Shown in pieces: positions 1-6,582 of a stretch of 35,524 nt of DNA. The notes beneath the pieces were generated by a model. That model searched no databases. It was not told where the DNA came from and was given only the letters and a program-made list of their open reading frames with translations. Location: the NCBI GenBank assembly GCA_947174365.1, contig CAMWIR010000014.1, positions 1 to 35,524 on the forward strand. The letters are read 5' to 3'. A program made the position numbers and the translations under genes. Source of the DNA: an uncultured Ruminococcus sp. GTDB lineage: Bacteria > Bacillota > Clostridia > Oscillospirales > Ruminococcaceae. Numbering within the stretch: position 1 is the stretch's first letter; each line of letters begins with the position of its first letter.

Positions 1-84
1 CACCTTTAGAATTTCTTTCTAACTTTCGTGTTCAATATCATTGACAAACCTACAGTAATAGGTTAAAAATTAACACTTGATATA

Positions 85-113
85 TTGATTTATTTGTCTT
101 TTTGTGATATAAT
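85..113 (+). promoter_or_regulatory. Promoter of the 196-3230 operon
   Basis: TTGATT (85-90), a 17-base spacer and TATAAT (108-113), with a TG two bases upstream of the -10 box (extended -10). It lies about 83 bases ahead of the first start codon. No other good promoter is seen before hisE, so it probably drives all six genes. The leader between 125 and 155 can fold into a short hairpin (TTTACT paired with AGTAAA). Confidence 0.7.
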
Positions 114-195
114 GTTTAAGTATATTTACTTACAGTGCACTTCGGCGTGAGTAAAACCGTAGAGATATTTTAGATATAATTATGGAGTGTTAAGC

Positions 196-651
196 ATGAT
201 TAAAAAAACGGAATGGTTTGAGCCGTGGGTATTTATTTTTTTCGGGATATTCCATTTGCACAGAATATGGGGGCTAATTGATAGGAAAGCCTATGCGGAT
301 TTTTGGCTTGGGGTAATGGAAAGCAGAGGTATGTTTTACTATTTGCTGATGAGTGTTATGGCAATATTATGCGTATGCGGGATAGTGACGTTTCTGAAAA
401 ATCTGCGGAGTAATTTCCGGTGGCGCTGGATATATATTTTCTGCGGAGGATATGTGCTGTTTGACCTATTTGCTATTGTTACGGGTTTGGAATTCTGGCA
501 TAAGCTTATATTGAAAATGTTCGATATAAATGCAACCTATTGGAATATACTGTGGGTGTTCTTTATTGTTCTCGGTGCGTTTTCTTTTGGATTAGGAGTT
601 CATTTATTACGGTCAAGGTGTGGGAAAAATATAAGGGAGAAAATAAAATGA
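196..651 (+). CDS. Small multi-pass membrane protein of unknown function
   Basis: This encodes a 151-residue, very hydrophobic protein with about four predicted membrane-spanning stretches: near the N-terminus (WVFIFFGIF), around residues 45-65, around 75-95, and near the C-terminus (WNILWVFFIVLGAF). It ends in a basic tail (RSRCGKNIREKIK), which suggests an inner-membrane protein with a cytoplasmic C-terminus. ATG 196 is preferred over the in-frame GTG at 187 because GGAG at 184-187 lies 8 bases ahead of it. The stop overlaps the next start (ATGA at 648-651), so the two genes are probably translationally coupled. I do not recognise the family. No charged residues suggesting transport or catalysis stand out. 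Confidence 0.7.
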   Translation: MIKKTEWFEPWVFIFFGIFHLHRIWGLIDRKAYADFWLGVMESRGMFYYLLMSVMAILCVCGIVTFLKNLRSNFRWRWIYIFCGGYVLFDLFAIVTGLEFWHKLILKMFDINATYWNILWVFFIVLGAFSFGLGVHLLRSRCGKNIREKIK

Positions 652-1031
652 AAATAGACCACATAGCAATGTATGTAAACGATCTTGAAGCTGCAAAGGA
701 TTTTTTTGTTAAATATTTTGGAGCAAGTTCGTGCAATGAATATTATAATCGCAAAACCGGCTTTCGTTCGTATTTTTTATCCTTTGATGAGGGGGCAAGG
801 CTGGAAATAATGAACCGTCCGAATATGACTGACAGTAAAAAGGATATTTACAGAACGGGGTATGTTCATATGGCGCTTGGTGTTGGAAGCAGGGAAAGGG
901 TGGAGGAACTGACTGACAAATTGCGGGAGGATGGATTTGAAATAATAAGCGGAGCGAGGACAACGGGGGACGGGTATTTTGAAAGCTGTGTGGTGGGGAT
1001 AGAGGGGAATATTATTGAAATAACGGTTTAG
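648..1031 (+). CDS. VOC-fold (glyoxalase/bleomycin-resistance superfamily) protein
   Basis: The 127-residue protein has the paired beta-alpha-beta-beta-beta pattern of the vicinal oxygen chelate superfamily: an N-terminal IDHIAMYV strand, a central LEIM strand, then YVHMALGV and a C-terminal GNIIEITV. The four expected metal-ligand positions are filled by H5, E53, H74 and E124, so a metal-dependent enzyme (lyase, isomerase or thiol transferase type) is plausible. Members also act as drug-binding or resistance proteins, and the substrate cannot be read from the sequence. ATG 648 follows an AAGGGAG site and overlaps the stop of the membrane protein upstream. The longer frame opening at 540 is rejected because it would run deep into that gene. 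Confidence 0.85.
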   Translation: MKIDHIAMYVNDLEAAKDFFVKYFGASSCNEYYNRKTGFRSYFLSFDEGARLEIMNRPNMTDSKKDIYRTGYVHMALGVGSRERVEELTDKLREDGFEIISGARTTGDGYFESCVVGIEGNIIEITV

Positions 1032-1065
1032 TAGATTTGCAGGGTAGCAGGAGGTAATGCATAAT

Positions 1066-1434
1066 ATGAAAAAATATATGAGGATACAGGGGAGGGAAAT
1101 AGCCTATAAAACAGGCAAGCCCGTTGGGTTATTCGTTTTGAACTGGCGTAAGATCAGAGATGGGATATATTCCGATGAGGATGTCGGATTATATGATGAA
1201 ACTCATAAATGGTTTCTTGAATTTTTGCCCGAGCCTCCTTTTTACGGAGATGATAATGACAATCCCCGGGGCGTTGTTACATATTTTAAAACGGAAAATT
1301 ATGAGGCTATGAGGGAAAAATCGGAGATACTTATGGGTCTGCTTGATAAATACAAAATTCCTTATGATATTGTTTTTACCGATTATGTGGGTGAGATCAT
1401 TTATGAGGACGAATATCAGGCAGCGGTTATTTAA
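1066..1434 (+). CDS. Conserved-looking hypothetical protein, 122 aa
   Basis: A soluble, mildly acidic protein with no signal peptide or membrane segment. It is rich in aromatic and acidic residues (for example KWFLEFLPEPPFYGDDNDN) and ends in an acidic strand (GEIIYEDEYQ). An AGGAGG site at 1049-1054 lies 2 bases from an ATG at 1057 and 11 bases from the ATG at 1066. The second spacing is more workable, but the start is uncertain by three residues. It sits 25-34 bases after the VOC gene and 22 bases before the next gene, inside the same run. I do not recognise the family. The small size and acidic character recall immunity-type proteins, but nothing here proves that. Confidence 0.65.
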   Translation: MKKYMRIQGREIAYKTGKPVGLFVLNWRKIRDGIYSDEDVGLYDETHKWFLEFLPEPPFYGDDNDNPRGVVTYFKTENYEAMREKSEILMGLLDKYKIPYDIVFTDYVGEIIYEDEYQAAVI

Positions 1435-1456
1435 AAAATAATGGAGATGATTTTTT

Positions 1457-2452
1457 ATGAGAGATTACCCTTTGCAGATTTATATTTCAAGCGACAAAAA
1501 ATCAATTATTATTCAGCCCGTTGTGGGCAGAATAAGCGACGGCATAGGGATAAGCGGATATTTCAGCGGAAAATTCAGATATTCATGCAGCGATGAGGAG
1601 CTTGGTAAAAGCATTTTCAACGGATTTGACTATATCATAGGGAAATATGAGAATGTCGAGGATATAGACAAGCCGGGAGAAAAAGTAAAAGGCATTCCAT
1701 GGACAAAGCGGGGAATGTTATGCATACTTAAGTATAAAGACGGACCCTACAAGCTTTTCCTTGAATATGTCAATCATGAGGTAATGACAACGTCAACTGC
1801 AACGACCCGAGAGCTTCCTGCCAATATTTCCGCTGAGGAAATGGGGCGCGAGGTAAAATCTGCTTTTGATTTTGTATTCGATTATGCGCTGCGGCAGGAG
1901 ATATACGTTTATCATTCGGAAAAAGAGGGGCTGTTTTTCGTACCCTGCGCTGTTGGCAAAACAGGATATGTGCTTGCGGATTTCTGCGTAAGGGTAGAAG
2001 AACCTTATTCTCCGAAGGAAATTCGGGCTGCTGCGGAAAAGGTGTTCGCATATGCTGCGGAGAATCCAAAGGACAAGCGCACCAGCAAGGAACGAAAGCA
2101 AAATCTTCCGTGGCGGGAATTTTCCAAATATAAGAGCTTTCACGGCTTTGTAAAATCAAATCACTGCGTGGAAATGCACCGCCTGACAGACGGTAGTTAT
2201 GTGTTTATCCCGACCTTGCGTATGTTCACATATGGCAGTGAATTTGTTGAGTATGTAGAAATACAGACCGTCAAAAGCGGCGGTATTTCCGATGAAGAAT
2301 TTAAAGACGAGATATTTGCCGCCCTTGACAGAAGCAGGCTCATAACCGAGAAGTGCGAGGAATACCGTGATATGCGTATTGATCCAAAAAACGAGCGTTT
2401 TTTTGAATATGTAAGCAGTATCGCAGCACAGCTTGAAAAACAACAATTTTAA
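1457..2452 (+). CDS. Hypothetical protein with two internal repeats, 331 aa
   Basis: A soluble protein without signal peptide or membrane segments. The two halves look like diverged copies of one domain. Residues 7-145 begin IYISSDKKSIIIQP and later carry an IPW motif. Residues 149-292 begin IYVYHSEKEGLFFVP and carry LPW at the matching place. Each half ends in an amphipathic helix (MGREVKSAFDFVF and FKDEIFAALDRS). The start has a GGAGATG site about 10 bases upstream. The stop is 19 bases before hisI with no promoter or terminator between, so it is co-transcribed with hisI and hisE. The family is not recognised and no catalytic motif is seen. The repeats are inferred from reading the protein by eye. 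Confidence 0.7.
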   Translation: MRDYPLQIYISSDKKSIIIQPVVGRISDGIGISGYFSGKFRYSCSDEELGKSIFNGFDYIIGKYENVEDIDKPGEKVKGIPWTKRGMLCILKYKDGPYKLFLEYVNHEVMTTSTATTRELPANISAEEMGREVKSAFDFVFDYALRQEIYVYHSEKEGLFFVPCAVGKTGYVLADFCVRVEEPYSPKEIRAAAEKVFAYAAENPKDKRTSKERKQNLPWREFSKYKSFHGFVKSNHCVEMHRLTDGSYVFIPTLRMFTYGSEFVEYVEIQTVKSGGISDEEFKDEIFAALDRSRLITEKCEEYRDMRIDPKNERFFEYVSSIAAQLEKQQF

Positions 2453-2471
2453 ATGGAAAGGAGCTTTCGAT

Positions 2472-2888
2472 ATGGGGTTTATAGAGGAAACAGACAAGCT
2501 CAGCCTTGACTGGGAGAAAATCAGCGGAATGTCACGGGAAAACAAGGTTATCCCGGTGGCGGTGCAGAATATTTTAACAAAGGAGGTTATACTTATTGCC
2601 TACACAAATGAGGAGGCGTTCAATGAAACTATCCGCAGGAAAAAGCTTGTACTGTGGAGCACGTCACGGAACAAGCTGTGGTTCAAGGGTGGGGAATCGG
2701 GCAACACCTTTACGGTGGATCGTATTTTCGTGAACTGCGAGCAGAATTCATTGGTGTATCAGGTCACTCCCGATAAGGGTAATATCTGTCATACAAGCTA
2801 TAATGGAATGGCAAACAACTGCTACTACCGTGAACTGGATATGGACAGTATGCAGCTTATAAATTTAAACGAATTAAAGGAGAAATGA
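2472..2888 (+). CDS. hisI: Phosphoribosyl-AMP cyclohydrolase (HisI), diverged metal site
   Basis: HisI opens the purine ring of PR-AMP, the third step of histidine synthesis, in the cytoplasm. The 138-residue protein keeps the family pattern: VILIAYTNEEAF, LWSTSRNKLWFKGGESG, then C89, ICHTS with C106 and NNCYYR with C117, the three cysteines that bind zinc in this family. The usual Asp-Cys-Asp-x-Asp magnesium motif is NCEQN here (N88, E90, N92). This looks like a diverged clostridial subfamily and not a broken gene, since all other motifs are intact. ATG 2472 is chosen because AAGGAG sits 8 bases upstream. The longer frame from 2433 overlaps the gene before. hisE follows 3 bases after the stop. 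Confidence 0.9.
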   Translation: MGFIEETDKLSLDWEKISGMSRENKVIPVAVQNILTKEVILIAYTNEEAFNETIRRKKLVLWSTSRNKLWFKGGESGNTFTVDRIFVNCEQNSLVYQVTPDKGNICHTSYNGMANNCYYRELDMDSMQLINLNELKEK

Positions 2889-2891
2889 AAA

Positions 2892-3230
2892 ATGACAGTT
2901 TACCATGAAATTTTTGAGGTAATCAAAGCCCGCAAGGCGGCGTTCGACAGGGGAGAGGCTCCCGAGAAATCCTACACCTGCTATCTCTTTGAAAAGGGTG
3001 TGGACAAGATCTGCAAGAAGGTCGGCGAGGAGGCTGCGGAGACGATCATTGCCGCCAAAAACGGCGACAATGACGAGCTGATGAATGAGATAAACGATCT
3101 TATTTATCATGTGATGGTGCTGGCGGTCGACCGTGGGCTTGAATGGAGCGAGGTTGAAAAAGTCCTTGACGAGAGAAATGAAAAGATCGGAAATTTAAAG
3201 GAGTTTCACCAGACCGATAAAAACAGTTAA
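2892..3230 (+). CDS. hisE: Phosphoribosyl-ATP pyrophosphohydrolase (HisE)
   Basis: HisE removes pyrophosphate from PR-ATP, the second step of histidine synthesis, handing PR-AMP to HisI. The 112-residue all-helical protein shows the MazG-like metal motif: GEEAAE (E46, E47, E50) followed by NEINDLIYH (E66, D69). Many bacteria fuse HisI and HisE in one chain. Here they are separate neighbours, the stop of hisI and this start being 3 bases apart, with AAAGGAG 9 bases ahead of the ATG. The other his genes are not in this window. A terminator hairpin follows at once. Confidence 0.95.
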   Translation: MTVYHEIFEVIKARKAAFDRGEAPEKSYTCYLFEKGVDKICKKVGEEAAETIIAAKNGDNDELMNEINDLIYHVMVLAVDRGLEWSEVEKVLDERNEKIGNLKEFHQTDKNS

Positions 3231-3236
3231 TATGAA

Positions 3237-3278
3237 AATTGCCGACACATTTTACTGCGTCGGCAATTATTTTTTATT
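3237..3278 (+). terminator. Rho-independent terminator after hisE
   Basis: A perfect 10-bp stem (AATTGCCGAC at 3237-3246 with GTCGGCAATT at 3259-3268) and a 12-base loop, followed by ATTTTTTATT. The genes on either side converge, so it may also stop htpG transcripts, though the T-run is weaker in that direction. Confidence 0.85.
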
Positions 3279-3286
3279 GGGAGATA

Positions 3287-5197
3287 TTATGCCATATCCG
3301 CCATAAGGCTGCAGACCTTGTTGGAGAATTCAACAGGGTCTTCTATCTTCATGCCCTCGATAAGCAGTGCCTGATCGTAGAGAATGGAGGCATAGTCCTT
3401 GAATTTTTCCTTGTCGCTTTCAAAGAGCTTTTGCAGGGAGGCGAAAATTTTGTGATTGGGGTTAAGCTCCAGAACCTTTTCCGATTTTACCTTTTCATTC
3501 TGGGGATTCTGATTGAGTATCTTCTCCATTTCAAGGGAGATCTGTCCCGAGCTGGAAATGCAGACGGGGTGGGATTTGAGCTTTTCGGAGATAATGGCTT
3601 CCTTTATTTTTCCCGAGAGAGTTTCGGAAATAAGGGAGAGCATATCCTTGTTATCTTCGGCAAGCTTTTTGGTTTCCTCCTTCTGCTCCTCGCTGTCAAT
3701 GCCGAGATCGCCTTCGGAAACGTTTCTGAATTCCTTTTCGCCGTGGCGCATCAGCACCTTTACGGCAAATTCGTCCACATTGTCGGTAAGGTAGAGGATC
3801 TCATATCCCTTGTCACGCAGCAGCTCGGTCTGGGGCAGCAGCTCAATGCTTTCCACGGTTTCGCCTGCGGCGTAGTAGATGTACTTCTGATCCTCTTTCA
3901 TGCGGGAAACATACTCGTCCAAGGTAACAAGCTTTTTCTCTGCGGAGGATACGAACATAAGCAGATCTTCAACTGCGTCCTTGTCTCTGCCGTAGTTGTC
4001 GTAAACGCCGAATTTTACCTGAATGCCAAAGGATTTCCAGAACTTTTCGTAATCCTCACGGTTGTTGTTCAGCATTTTTTTCAGTTCATTCTTTATGGTT
4101 TTTTCAATGGACTTTGCAATGGTTTTCAGCTGATGATCGTGCTGCAGAACTTCTCTTGAAATGTTAAGGGAAAGGTCTGCGGAATCCACTAAGCCTCTTA
4201 CAAAGGAGAAATAATCGGGCAGCAGATCGGCGCATTTATCGGTAATAAGCACTCCCGAGGAATAGAGCTGAAGTCCCTTTTCATAATCCTTTGAATAGAA
4301 ATTAAAGGGCGGCTGAGCGGGGATAAACAGGAGAGAATCATAGGTTGACATACCCTCTACCTTTGAGTGGATATATTTCAGCGGGTCGGTGTAGTCGTAG
4401 AATTTTTCCTTGTAGAAGCTGTTGTAATCCTCCGGTTTAAGCTCGTTTTTATTTTTACGCCACAGGGGAACCATGCTGTTGAGGGTCTCGTTCTCGGTGT
4501 ATTTTTCATAAGCCTCGTCGCTGTAGTCGTCATCCTTTGCGTCGGACTTTCTGCGGGTCTTTTCCACGTCCATTTTTATAGGGAAGCGGATATAATCGGA
4601 ATATTTCTTGACCAGTTCCTTTAATTTAAAGTCGCTGAGATACTCGCTGTATTTTTCATTTTCCGTATCCTCTTTAAGTGTGAGCTTTATGGTAGTGCCC
4701 ACGCTGTCACGGTCGCATTCCTCAATGGTGTAGCCCTCAACTCCCGAGGATTTCCACACGTGCGCCTTGTCCTCGCCGTACGCCTTGGAAATTACCTCAA
4801 CTTCCTTTGCCACCATAAAGGAGGAATAGAAACCTACACCGAACTGACCGATAATGTCCACATCTTCGTTCTTTTCGTTTTCATTCTTGAATTTGAATGA
4901 ACCGGAGTTGGCGATAATGCCAAGATTGTTTTCCAGCTCCTCTTCGGTCATACCTATGCCGTTGTCAACGATAGTCAAGGTGCCCGAATCCTTGTCGGAG
5001 ATAATATTGATGGCAAAATCATCCTTGCCCATGCCCACCTTATCATCGGTGAGGGATTTGAAATAAAGCTTGTCAATAGCGTCGCTGGCGTTGGAAATAA
5101 GCTCACGGAGGAATATCTCCTTGTGAGTATAAATGGAGTTGATCATAAGATCAAGCAGTCGTTTTGATTCGGCTTTGAATTGTTTGGTTTCAGCCAT
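3287..5197 (-). CDS. htpG: Hsp90-family chaperone HtpG
   Basis: This is the bacterial Hsp90, an ATP-driven homodimeric cytoplasmic chaperone. The 636-residue length is normal for the family. The N-terminal GHKL ATPase domain shows [12 protein letters not shown] (E32, N36), IVDNGIGMT (D78) and [11 protein letters not shown] (residues 118-127), followed by the middle domain and a C-terminal dimerisation domain ending in [12 protein letters not shown]. There is no organelle-type MEEVD tail, as expected. An AAGGAAG site precedes the ATG. The roughly 185-base leader carries CIRCE operators and a strong hairpin, so expression is very probably under HrcA heat-shock control. In Bacillus subtilis htpG is not an HrcA target, so the regulation differs from that model. 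Confidence 0.97.
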   Translation of the reverse strand: MAETKQFKAESKRLLDLMINSIYTHKEIFLRELISNASDAIDKLYFKSLTDDKVGMGKDDFAINIISDKDSGTLTIVDNGIGMTEEELENNLGIIANSGSFKFKNENEKNEDVDIIGQFGVGFYSSFMVAKEVEVISKAYGEDKAHVWKSSGVEGYTIEECDRDSVGTTIKLTLKEDTENEKYSEYLSDFKLKELVKKYSDYIRFPIKMDVEKTRRKSDAKDDDYSDEAYEKYTENETLNSMVPLWRKNKNELKPEDYNSFYKEKFYDYTDPLKYIHSKVEGMSTYDSLLFIPAQPPFNFYSKDYEKGLQLYSSGVLITDKCADLLPDYFSFVRGLVDSADLSLNISREVLQHDHQLKTIAKSIEKTIKNELKKMLNNNREDYEKFWKSFGIQVKFGVYDNYGRDKDAVEDLLMFVSSAEKKLVTLDEYVSRMKEDQKYIYYAAGETVESIELLPQTELLRDKGYEILYLTDNVDEFAVKVLMRHGEKEFRNVSEGDLGIDSEEQKEETKKLAEDNKDMLSLISETLSGKIKEAIISEKLKSHPVCISSSGQISLEMEKILNQNPQNEKVKSEKVLELNPNHKIFASLQKLFESDKEKFKDYASILYDQALLIEGMKIEDPVEFSNKVCSLMADMA

Positions 5198-5285
5198 AAA
5201 TACACTTCCTTAAAATTATTTAATGTAGGGAATACTGATTAAATTACTTTTAAATTTTATTATTTTGCGAATGACTATGCGCTGT

Positions 5286-5318
5286 GGTTTTTCCCCCGCC
5301 GTAGGCGGGGGAAAAACC
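5286..5318 (-). repeat. Perfect GC-rich hairpin in the htpG leader
   Basis: Positions 5286-5300 (GGTTTTTCCCCCGCC) are the exact reverse complement of 5304-5318, with only GTA between: a 15-bp perfect stem. It lies between the htpG promoter and start codon, in the transcribed leader. Neither side is followed by a T-run, so it is not a normal terminator. It resembles a dispersed palindromic (REP-like) unit or an RNA-stabilising hairpin. Confidence 0.8.
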
Positions 5319-5334
5319 TATTATCAGTAGTTCC

Positions 5335-5361
5335 TTAGCACTTAGCTTATCCAAGTGTTAG
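5335..5361 (-). promoter_or_regulatory. Second, degenerate CIRCE-like operator
   Basis: TTAGCACTT (5335-5343), nine bases, then AAGTGTTAG (5353-5361). The left arm matches the CIRCE arm at 8 of 9 bases and the right arm at 6 of 9, with the exact N9 spacing. It shares four bases with the perfect CIRCE at 5358-5384, so the centres are 23 bases apart. Confidence 0.55.
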
Positions 5362-5384
5362 CACTCAATATCTTTGAGTGCTAA
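5358..5384 (-). promoter_or_regulatory. CIRCE operator (HrcA binding site)
   Basis: TTAGCACTC, nine bases, GAGTGCTAA: an exact match to the CIRCE consensus. It begins five bases downstream of the htpG -10 box, covering the start of transcription, where bound HrcA would block RNA polymerase. Confidence 0.95.
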
Positions 5385-5388
5385 TTAT

Positions 5389-5417
5389 AGTATATAGCAT
5401 ACTGTTAAAAAAATCAA
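5389..5417 (-). promoter_or_regulatory. Promoter of htpG
   Basis: Read on the minus strand: TTGATT (5417-5412), a 17-base spacer, TATACT (5394-5389). This is a vegetative SigA-type promoter, consistent with class I (HrcA/CIRCE) heat-shock control. Confidence 0.8.
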
Positions 5418-5474
5418 GGGGTTATTAAATATTTTTACAATTAATTAAAAATTTGGAAATATTAGTCTTTGAGA

Positions 5475-5512
5475 AATATAAAACCCCTGCCATTGGTGAA
5501 AACAGCAGGGGT
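5475..5512 (-). terminator. Terminator after the YitT-family gene
   Basis: On the minus strand ACCCCTGC (5512-5505) pairs with GCAGGGGT (5490-5483), followed by TTTATATTT. It closes the asnB-YitT transcript and separates it from the divergent-looking htpG leader. Confidence 0.8.
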
Positions 5513-5527
5513 ATGGAGAGCAAAAAT

Positions 5528-6547
5528 TTACTTTACGGGTTCGGGATTTTTTTCTGATGATGAGTTTACGGCAGCGTCCTCGGAAAGAGTATCTGTTTCC
5601 GTGATCGCTTCGGTATTTTCATTTTCCGCTGCCGATTCCTCTGTTTCGGCAGCAGGGGCAGTCTTTACTTCGCCTTTTTTGACAATGCTTCTCATAACAT
5701 CGGAAACCTCGGTAATGGTCACATATGCCCCCGGGTCAACAGAGGAAACTATAGCCTTGAGCTTGCCTATCTGAAAACGGTTCACCACAAAGTAAACTAT
5801 GGTTTTTTCCTGTCCCGAATAGTAGCCTTCGCCTTTCATAAGGGTAATGCCGCTGCCGAAATTTTCCGAAAGTTCGGCGCATATTTCTCTTGGCTTGAAG
5901 GTGATTATCATTGCGGCTTTAGCCTTGTCAAGACCCTCAACTATAAAGTCCACCGCTTTTATAGCTACCGTATATGTAACTATTGAGTACATCGGCAGCA
6001 CCCATGAACCGCAGACTATGCCGATAATTATGTAAAGGATAACGTTGTATATCATTACGAATGTGCCTACGGTTATGCCAATCCGCTTGGCAAAAATCAC
6101 CGACATTACTTCCACGCCGTCAATAGCCCCGCCGAATCTTATGGTAAGTCCGCTGCCAACGCCCGAGATAAGTCCTCCGAATACAGCGCAAAGCAGCAGG
6201 TCGTTTCCCGCAAACGGAGACCCGCCGGACAGATCAATGCCGATAACGTCAGTCAGCATGAAAGCCGCCGCCGAATAAATTGCCACGGCGTAGATAGAAT
6301 AGACTGTAAACGCCGCTCCCTGGCGCTTGAAGCCAAGGGCGAAAAAGGGCAGATTCAAAACGAGAATATAAACGCTCATTGGCAGCGCCGTAACGCTGCC
6401 CAAAAACATTGCCGTGCCCGAAAATCCGCTGTCAAACAGATTTACGGGGGAGAGAAACAGCACGATCCCCAGGGCGTTAATAATTCCCGAAATTGTCAGC
6501 ATAATGAAGTTAAAGAAAGAGAGCTTCAGTTTTTTTCTTTTTTGCAT
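5528..6547 (-). CDS. YitT family membrane protein (DUF161 + DUF2179)
   Basis: A 339-residue integral membrane protein. After a basic start (MQKRKKLKLS) there are five or six hydrophobic segments with glycine-rich motifs typical of the family (SGGSPFAGNDLLLCAVFGG, RFGGAIDGVEVMS). These are followed by the soluble DUF2179 domain (GITLMKGEGYYSGQEKTIVYFVVNR, then VDPGAYVTITEVSDV). The last 45 residues are an acidic, low-complexity tail not usual for the family. ATG 6547 is used because AAGGAAC lies upstream. The longer frame to 6643 would run into asnB. It starts 35 bases after asnB and is probably co-transcribed. YitT proteins are widespread in Firmicutes, but their transported substrate is unknown. 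Confidence 0.9.
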   Translation of the reverse strand: MQKRKKLKLSFFNFIMLTISGIINALGIVLFLSPVNLFDSGFSGTAMFLGSVTALPMSVYILVLNLPFFALGFKRQGAAFTVYSIYAVAIYSAAAFMLTDVIGIDLSGGSPFAGNDLLLCAVFGGLISGVGSGLTIRFGGAIDGVEVMSVIFAKRIGITVGTFVMIYNVILYIIIGIVCGSWVLPMYSIVTYTVAIKAVDFIVEGLDKAKAAMIITFKPREICAELSENFGSGITLMKGEGYYSGQEKTIVYFVVNRFQIGKLKAIVSSVDPGAYVTITEVSDVMRSIVKKGEVKTAPAAETEESAAENENTEAITETDTLSEDAAVNSSSEKNPEPVK

Positions 6548-6582
6548 TTTGTTGTTCCTTTCCGAAAAAGTGCATAAATTTT

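Noticed and set aside
3239-4159. 306-codon open frame antisense to htpG
   Set aside because: It is a shadow of the conserved htpG gene with no Shine-Dalgarno and no recognisable domain; its start lies in the hisE terminator.
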